NCBI RefSeq assembly: GCF_019091085.1 | Contig: NZ_JAGXJY010000019.1 | Location: 1 to 64,000 of the forward strand | Length of the DNA stretch: 64,000 bases | Origin: Mesorhizobium sp. GbtcB19 | GTDB lineage: Bacteria; Pseudomonadota; Alphaproteobacteria; Rhizobiales; Rhizobiaceae | Reading direction: 5' to 3' | Part shown: positions 58,956-64,000 of the stretch, one piece after another | How the letters are laid out: every line of letters begins with the position of its first letter | How positions within the stretch are numbered: the first letter of the stretch is position 1 | Notes under the pieces: model-generated | Databases searched by the model: none | The model's input: the letters and a program-made list of their open reading frames with translations, nothing else | Told to the model about the DNA's origin: nothing | Program-made: the position numbers and the translations under genes

Positions 58956-60842
58956 ATGACGGAACAGAAGACCGAAACCAGGACATTCGAGGCGGACGTC
59001 TCGCGGCTGCTGCACATGATGGTGCATTCGGTCTATTCGGACCGCGACGTCTTCCTGCGCGAGCTGATCTCCAACGCCGCCGACGCCTGCGAGAAGCTGC
59101 GCTTCGAGGCAGTGAGCCGGCCTGAGCTGCTGGGCGACGACGCCAAGCCGCGCATCACCATCGCCGCCGATCCGGACAACAAAGAGCTCGTCGTCGAGGA
59201 CAACGGCATCGGCATGAGCCGCGACGAGATGGCGGAAGCGCTGGGCACCATCGCGCGCTCCGGCACACGCGCCTTCCTGGAGCGCGTCGAGGCCGGTAAG
59301 GCGGCGGAGGACACGCAGCTCATCGGCCAGTTCGGCGTCGGCTTCTACTCGGCCTTCATGGTCGCCGACCGGGTCGACGTCATCAGCCGCCAGGCCGGCA
59401 GCGACGAGGCCTTCCGCTGGTCGTCCGACGGCAAAGGCACTTACGAGATCGCGCCGGCGCCGCTCGAGGCGGCGCCCAGGCGCGGCACGCGCGTTGTGCT
59501 GCACCTGATGGAGGACGCCACCTCCTACGCCACGCCCTACCGGCTCGAAGGGCTGGCGAAGTCGCAGTCGGGCCATGTGCCGGTGCCGATCACGCTTGTC
59601 GAAAAGCCCGGCGCCGAGCCGCGCGACATCGCCGACGGCACGGCGCTTTGGGTGCGGCAGAAGAGCGAGATCAAGGCGGAAGAATATACCGACTTCTACC
59701 GCAGCATTGCCGGCCAGTATGACGAGCCGGCCTCGACCATCCATTTCCGCGCCGAAGGCCGGCAGGAATACAGCGTGCTTGCCTTCGTGCCCGGATCGCG
59801 GCCGTTCGACCTGTTCGACCAGGACCGCAAGGGCCGCATGAAGCTCTATGTGCGGCGCGTCTTCATCACCGACGATGCCGATCTCCTGCCGCGCTATCTG
59901 CGCTTCGTGCGCGGCCTGGTCGATTCCGCCGACCTGCCGCTCAACGTCTCGCGCGAGATGATCCAGGAAAGCCCGCTGCTCGCATCGATCCGCAAGGGCG
60001 TGACCAACCGCATGCTCGCCGACCTCGCCAAAACAGCCGAAAACGATGCCGAAGCCTTTGCGAAAATCTGGGAGAATTTCGGCGTTGTCCTCAAGGAAGG
60101 CCTCTACGAGGATTACGAGCGGCGCGAGCAGTTGCTGAAGCTTGCCCGCTTCCGTTCGACCGCTTCGGGCGAAGGCTGGCGCAGCCTTGCCGACTACATT
60201 GGAGCGATGAAGGAAGGCCAGAAGGCGATCTTCTTCATCGCCGGCGACGACCGTGCCCGGCTGGAGGCCTCGCCGCAGCTCGAAGGGTTTCGCGCGCGCG
60301 GCATCGAGGTGCTGTTGCTTACCGACCCGGTCGACAGTTTCTGGGTGACGATGGCGCCGGAATTCGACGGCAAGCCGTTCAAGTCGGTGACGCAGGGCGC
60401 GGCAGAGCTTGCCGATGTCGCGCTGCCCGAAGACGCGGCGAAGCCCGACGTCGAGACATCGTCCGACATCGCGACGTTCCTGGCTTTCGTGAAGGCGACG
60501 CTCGGCGACGAGGTGTCGGACGTGAAAGCCTCCGACCGCCTGACCGAAAGCGCGGTCTGCCTCGTCGCGCCCGAGCATGGCCCGGACCGCCAGTTCGAGC
60601 GCCTTCTCAACGCCGCCGGGCGGCTCGACAAGGCCGCCAAGCCGATCCTCGAGATCAACCCGCGCCATGCGCGCGTCGCGGCGCTGGCGAAACTCGGCGA
60701 CGACGAAAAAGCTTTCAAGGAAGACGCCGCGCATCTGCTCTACGATGAAGCGCGCGTGCTCGACGGCGACAAGCCGGCCGACGCGAAAGCGTTCTCGGCG
60801 CGCCTGGCGCGGCTGATCGACCGCGGGTTGGCCAAGGGGTGA
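58956..60842 (+). CDS. htpG: Molecular chaperone HtpG (Hsp90)
   Basis: A 628-residue bacterial Hsp90. N-terminal GHKL ATPase domain: DVFLRELISNAADACEKLRF, DNGIGMSRDEMAEALGTIAR and GQFGVGFYSAFMVADRV. Middle-domain catalytic Arg lies in LPLNVSREMIQESPLL. The C-terminal dimerisation domain is complete. Full family length. ATG 58956 gives the expected start. Confidence 0.96.
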   Translation: MTEQKTETRTFEADVSRLLHMMVHSVYSDRDVFLRELISNAADACEKLRFEAVSRPELLGDDAKPRITIAADPDNKELVVEDNGIGMSRDEMAEALGTIARSGTRAFLERVEAGKAAEDTQLIGQFGVGFYSAFMVADRVDVISRQAGSDEAFRWSSDGKGTYEIAPAPLEAAPRRGTRVVLHLMEDATSYATPYRLEGLAKSQSGHVPVPITLVEKPGAEPRDIADGTALWVRQKSEIKAEEYTDFYRSIAGQYDEPASTIHFRAEGRQEYSVLAFVPGSRPFDLFDQDRKGRMKLYVRRVFITDDADLLPRYLRFVRGLVDSADLPLNVSREMIQESPLLASIRKGVTNRMLADLAKTAENDAEAFAKIWENFGVVLKEGLYEDYERREQLLKLARFRSTASGEGWRSLADYIGAMKEGQKAIFFIAGDDRARLEASPQLEGFRARGIEVLLLTDPVDSFWVTMAPEFDGKPFKSVTQGAAELADVALPEDAAKPDVETSSDIATFLAFVKATLGDEVSDVKASDRLTESAVCLVAPEHGPDRQFERLLNAAGRLDKAAKPILEINPRHARVAALAKLGDDEKAFKEDAAHLLYDEARVLDGDKPADAKAFSARLARLIDRGLAKG

Positions 60843-60958
60843 TGCCCGGCGCGGCGCTTGCTCGGCCGCCAGCGTCCAGCCGGAACTGGACGCTGGCACA
60901 TTCCCGACAGCCCGCTAAGCTCTATCGTAACCCTACGGAATGAGCGGCAGGAGCCCCG

Positions 60959-61639
60959 ATGAAGCGCATTGTCCTGGTCAGGCATTCGGAAGAACCGGGC
61001 GACGACCATGTCCAGACGACCCTCGAGGCGAACGGCCATGCGGTCACGACCGCCATGCCGTTCAGGGGCGAGCTGATCGATCTCGAAAATGTCGACGGCG
61101 CCGTCATTTATGGTGGTCCGTTCAATGTCTTCGACACCGACGAGCATCCGTTCCTCGATCACGAAGCCGCGCTGATCGAGCATTGCCTGGACAACGACCT
61201 GCCGCTGCTCGGCATCTGCCAGGGCGCGCAGCAGATCGCCTGGCATCTCGGGGCCGATGTCGGGCCGGTGGAAAGCGGCATCAGGGAGTTCGGCTATTTC
61301 GAGATCACGCCGACGGCCGAGGCCGGCGACTTCCTCGATCGGCCGCTCTTCCTGCCGCAGAACCATTTTCATACCTTCGCCCTGCCGGTGGGCGCGGTGC
61401 ACCTCGCCTCGAGCGAGACCTTTCCCAACCAGGCGTTCCGGATCGGCGAGAAGACCTACGCTTTGCAGTTCCATGCCGAGCAGGGTCCGGCTGGTTTCCG
61501 GCGCTGGCAGGAGCGCCAGGGCGCCCCCTATGGAACGCTCGGCGCCCAGGATCGCGGCGAACAGGACCGTCTGATGGAGGCTCACTACGCGGCGCAGCTT
61601 GCGTGGTTCAAGAGCTTTGTGACCAAGCTGTTCGGATAA
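60959..61639 (+). CDS. Class I glutamine amidotransferase-like protein
   Basis: A 226-residue GATase1 domain protein. Catalytic triad visible: Cys87 (GICQGAQ), His172 and Glu174 (QFHAEQ). It resembles GuaA-like stand-alone amidotransferases that act on small molecules or gamma-glutamyl compounds; the partner is unknown. It runs with the serine hydrolase downstream (24-base gap). Confidence 0.86.
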   Translation: MKRIVLVRHSEEPGDDHVQTTLEANGHAVTTAMPFRGELIDLENVDGAVIYGGPFNVFDTDEHPFLDHEAALIEHCLDNDLPLLGICQGAQQIAWHLGADVGPVESGIREFGYFEITPTAEAGDFLDRPLFLPQNHFHTFALPVGAVHLASSETFPNQAFRIGEKTYALQFHAEQGPAGFRRWQERQGAPYGTLGAQDRGEQDRLMEAHYAAQLAWFKSFVTKLFG

Positions 61640-61663
61640 GACGCTTTTGGTGGGAACTGGCGC

Positions 61664-62791
61664 ATGAACATAAACGGCATCTGCGATCCGCGCTTTGCCG
61701 GGGTGCGCGATGCGTTCGCCTGGTGCTTTGCGCAAGGCCTCGAGCATGGCGGCGGCGTCTCGGTCGTGGCCGACGGCAAGACCGTCGTCGATCTTTGGGG
61801 CGGCCACGCGGATGCAGCGCGCACCCGGCCGTGGCGGCGCGACACGCTGATCAATGTCTGGTCTTCGACCAAGGGTGTCGTCGCGCTGGCGATCGCCATG
61901 CTGGTGGAGCGCGGCAAGCTGGATTATTCCGCACCGGTCGCGCGCAATTGGCCGGAATTCGCGGAAGGCGGCAAGGAGCGCATCACGCTCAACCAGGTGA
62001 TGTCGCACCAGTCCGGGTTGAATGGTCTCGCCGTGCCGATGGACGAGGCGGGCCTGCTCGCCTGGACACCCTATACGGATGCGCTTGCCGCCATGCCGCC
62101 GCTTTGGCAGCCCGGCAGCCGCTGCGTCTACCACGCCCTCACCTATGGCCATCTTGCCGGCGAGGTGGTGCGGCGCGTCGACGGGCGCAGCGTCGGGCGC
62201 TTCATCGCGGAAGAGATCGCTGACCCGCTTGGCGCCGATTTTTATGTCGGCCTGCAGGAAGCCGAGGATTTCCGGGCTGCCGAGATGATCGAGGGCCCGA
62301 AGACGTCGGACTGGGTCGAGTTCGTGCGCGCCTCGCCGTTCCCCCAGGCCTGTGACAATCCGGCGCCCCGCGCCCTGGCGCCAAACGACCGCGCCTGGCG
62401 CGCCGCCGAGGTGCCGGGCGGCAACGGCCAATCCACGGCGCATGCGCTGGCGCGCATCTACGGCATGATGGCGGCGGGCGGGACTTTCGAAGGCAAGCCG
62501 CTGATCGGCCGCGCCGCGATCGAGGAGGCCGCGAGGCCGCGCTTTCGCGGCATCGACGACAGCTTCGCACTGCCGGCTGCCTTCGCCGCCGGCTATCAGA
62601 TCGAGGATCCCGTCTATGGCGGCCGCGCATCACCGCAAACCTTCGGCCACACCGGCTGGGGCGGCGCGGTCGGCTTTGCCGATCCCGGCGCCGGCGTCGG
62701 GTTCGGCTATGTCACCAACCGCATGCTGGGCTTCGACGATGTCGACCCGCGCCGCAAGGCGCTGATCGACGCCGTCTACGACGCACTCTGA
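61664..62791 (+). CDS. Serine hydrolase (beta-lactamase family, EstB-like)
   Basis: A 375-residue class C beta-lactamase/esterase-fold protein without a signal peptide. The nucleophile motif is SSTK (Ser67, Lys70), the second motif Tyr in VYHALTYGHLAG. C-terminal HTGWGG replaces the KTG-like third motif. Probably an intracellular esterase or peptidase rather than an antibiotic-resistance enzyme. Confidence 0.87.
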   Translation: MNINGICDPRFAGVRDAFAWCFAQGLEHGGGVSVVADGKTVVDLWGGHADAARTRPWRRDTLINVWSSTKGVVALAIAMLVERGKLDYSAPVARNWPEFAEGGKERITLNQVMSHQSGLNGLAVPMDEAGLLAWTPYTDALAAMPPLWQPGSRCVYHALTYGHLAGEVVRRVDGRSVGRFIAEEIADPLGADFYVGLQEAEDFRAAEMIEGPKTSDWVEFVRASPFPQACDNPAPRALAPNDRAWRAAEVPGGNGQSTAHALARIYGMMAAGGTFEGKPLIGRAAIEEAARPRFRGIDDSFALPAAFAAGYQIEDPVYGGRASPQTFGHTGWGGAVGFADPGAGVGFGYVTNRMLGFDDVDPRRKALIDAVYDAL

Positions 62792-62800
62792 GTTGCGTCC

Positions 62801-64000
62801 CTAGCTCCTCAGCCCCGGCGCTTCCTGGCCGGTGCGCGCGACATATTCGGTGTAGCCGCCGCCATAGGTGTGGATGCCGTCGGGCGTGAGTTCCAGCACG
62901 CGGTTGGACAGCGCCGCCAGGAAATGGCGATCGTGCGAGACGAAGAGCATCGTGCCTTCGTACTGCGACAGCGCCTCGATCAGCATCTGCTTGGTGGTGA
63001 TGTCGAGGTGGTTGGTCGGCTCGTCGAGCACCAGAAGGTTGGGCGGATCGAACAGCATCAGCGCCATCACCAGCCGCGCCTTCTCGCCGCCTGACAGCAC
63101 GCGGCACTTCTTCTCGATCTCGTCGCCGGAGAAGCCGAAGCAGCCGGCTAAAGCGCGCAACGGCGCCTGGCCGGCCTGAGGGAAATTGTCCTCCAGCGTC
63201 TGGAAGACGGTCCGTTCGCCGTCGAGCAGTTCCATGGCATGCTGGGCGAAGTAGCCCATCTTGACGCTCGGGCCGCGCGCGACGGAGCCCTCATCGGGCT
63301 CGGAGGCGCCGGCGACCAGCTTCAAAAGCGTCGACTTGCCGGCGCCGTTGACGCCCATCACGCACCAGCGCTCGCGGCGGCGGATCTGGAAGTCGAGACC
63401 GGAATAGATCGAGCGGCTGCCATAGGCCTTGTGGATGCCCTTCAGCGTCGCCACGTCCTCGCCGCAGCGCGGCGCCGGCTGGAACTCAAAGGCCACCGTC
63501 TGGCGCCGCTTCGGCGGCTCGACGCGGTCGATCTTGTCGAGCTTCTTCACCCGGCTCTGCACCTGCGCGGCATGCGAGGCGCGCGCCTTGAAGCGTTCGA
63601 TGAAGGCGATCTCCTTGGCCAGCATCGCCTGCTGGCGCTCGAACTGCGCCTGCAACTGCTTGTCGGCCAGCGCGCGCTGCTCCTGGTAGAATTCGTAATT
63701 GCCGGAATAGGAGGTCAGCGCGCCGGCGTCGATCTCGATGATCTTGTTGACGATGCGGTTCATGAACTCGCGGTCATGCGAGGTCATCAGCAGCGCGCCG
63801 TCATAATCCTTGAGGAATTTCTCCAGCCAGATCAGGCTTTCGAGGTCGAGATGGTTGCTCGGCTCGTCGAGCAGCATGACGTCGGGCCGCATCAAGAGGA
63901 TGCGGGCGAGCGCGACACGCATCTTCCAGCCGCCGGAGAGTTTCGAAACGTCGCCGTCCATCATCTCCTGCGAGAAGCCGAGACCGTCGAGCACCTCGCG
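62801..64000 (-). CDS. ABC-F family ATP-binding protein, C-terminal ~400 residues (cut by window edge)
   Basis: A soluble tandem ABC protein. Present: the end of ABC1 (LSGGWKMRVALARILL, VMLLDEPSNHLDLESL), the inter-domain arm and linker, and complete ABC2 with Walker A GVNGAGKST, signature LSGGEKARLVMAL, Walker B LVLDEPTNHLD and switch HDRHFL. Lacks transmembrane domains. ABC-F proteins act on ribosomes (translation factors or resistance), and this resembles the Uup/YheS-type housekeeping group. Confidence 0.92.
   Translation of the reverse strand, partial: REVLDGLGFSQEMMDGDVSKLSGGWKMRVALARILLMRPDVMLLDEPSNHLDLESLIWLEKFLKDYDGALLMTSHDREFMNRIVNKIIEIDAGALTSYSGNYEFYQEQRALADKQLQAQFERQQAMLAKEIAFIERFKARASHAAQVQSRVKKLDKIDRVEPPKRRQTVAFEFQPAPRCGEDVATLKGIHKAYGSRSIYSGLDFQIRRRERWCVMGVNGAGKSTLLKLVAGASEPDEGSVARGPSVKMGYFAQHAMELLDGERTVFQTLEDNFPQAGQAPLRALAGCFGFSGDEIEKKCRVLSGGEKARLVMALMLFDPPNLLVLDEPTNHLDITTKQMLIEALSQYEGTMLFVSHDRHFLAALSNRVLELTPDGIHTYGGGYTEYVARTGQEAPGLRS

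Noticed and set aside
58599..60899. 766-residue minus-strand open frame
   Set aside because: It is the antisense of htpG, which is complete and certain.

Overview
The window is GC-rich, densely coded alphaproteobacterial DNA. It looks like a rhizobial chromosome, most likely Mesorhizobium or a close Phyllobacteriaceae relative (inference). The grounds are an aqpS-type arsenic operon, a dmeRF-type Ni/Co efflux operon, BA14K, DUF982 and DUF1488 proteins, minCDE, many small rhizobial proteins, and two families of short palindromic intergenic repeats. No rRNA, tRNA, CRISPR array, phage or complete insertion sequence was seen. The first ~80 bases are distorted into C runs (G runs on the coding strand) inside a P-type ATPase gene and look like poor base calling at a contig end.

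Region by region. 1-1250: heavy-metal P-type ATPase with a divergent MerR regulator and a 19-bp-spacer promoter. 1535-3258: GYD protein and an L,D-transpeptidase. 3295-5863: two oxidoreductases divergent from a TetR repressor, with twin operators. 6122-9725: a dimethylglycine-dehydrogenase-like enzyme followed by an enolase-superfamily enzyme, probably betaine or hydroxyproline-betaine catabolism. 9817-14416: small proteins, a phosphodiester glycosidase, an apparently leaderless ArsR/SRPBCC operon, a MAPEG gene cut by an amber codon, and S1/P1 nuclease. 14588-18347: MFS transporter, GNAT, arsR-aqpS-arsC and a divergent DUF6428 gene. 18595-21490: PilZ protein, a histidine-phosphatase-like protein, and a cobalamin riboswitch ahead of cbtB-cbtA and a third secreted protein. 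21607-25858: a metzincin-like protease with a membrane partner, gene scars that read as an old tandem duplication, TetR/VOC and an EamA exporter. 25870-28215: dmeR-dmeF-rcnA-like. 28241-33506: AraC/SDR pair, a frameshifted GNAT gene and small proteins.

34656-38348: two-component system and two Gly/Asn-rich secreted paralogues. 38610-42000: RhtA-like exporter and minCDE. 42184-47431: mostly very small genes, including a tightly packed nine-gene minus-strand run (44168-46405) of largely unknown proteins. 47489-55900: FAD-linked oxidase, globin, BA14K protein, KamA-type radical SAM aminomutase, VOC/WYL pair and acyl-CoA synthetase. 56090-64000: secreted protein, coiled-coil protein, HtpG, a glutamine amidotransferase, a serine hydrolase and the C-terminal part of an ABC-F ATPase that runs off the window.

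Themes. Metal handling dominates the first half (Zn/Cd/Pb, As, Co via the B12 riboswitch, Ni/Co efflux), each set with a local sensor and a visible operator. Three genes look damaged or altered (MAPEG amber, GNAT frameshift, glycosidase with a lost stop). The strongest candidates for undescribed biology are the small-protein operon, the third gene of the B12-riboswitch cobalt operon, the metzincin/membrane pair, and the DUF6428 protein with a cysteine-pair tail opposite arsR.
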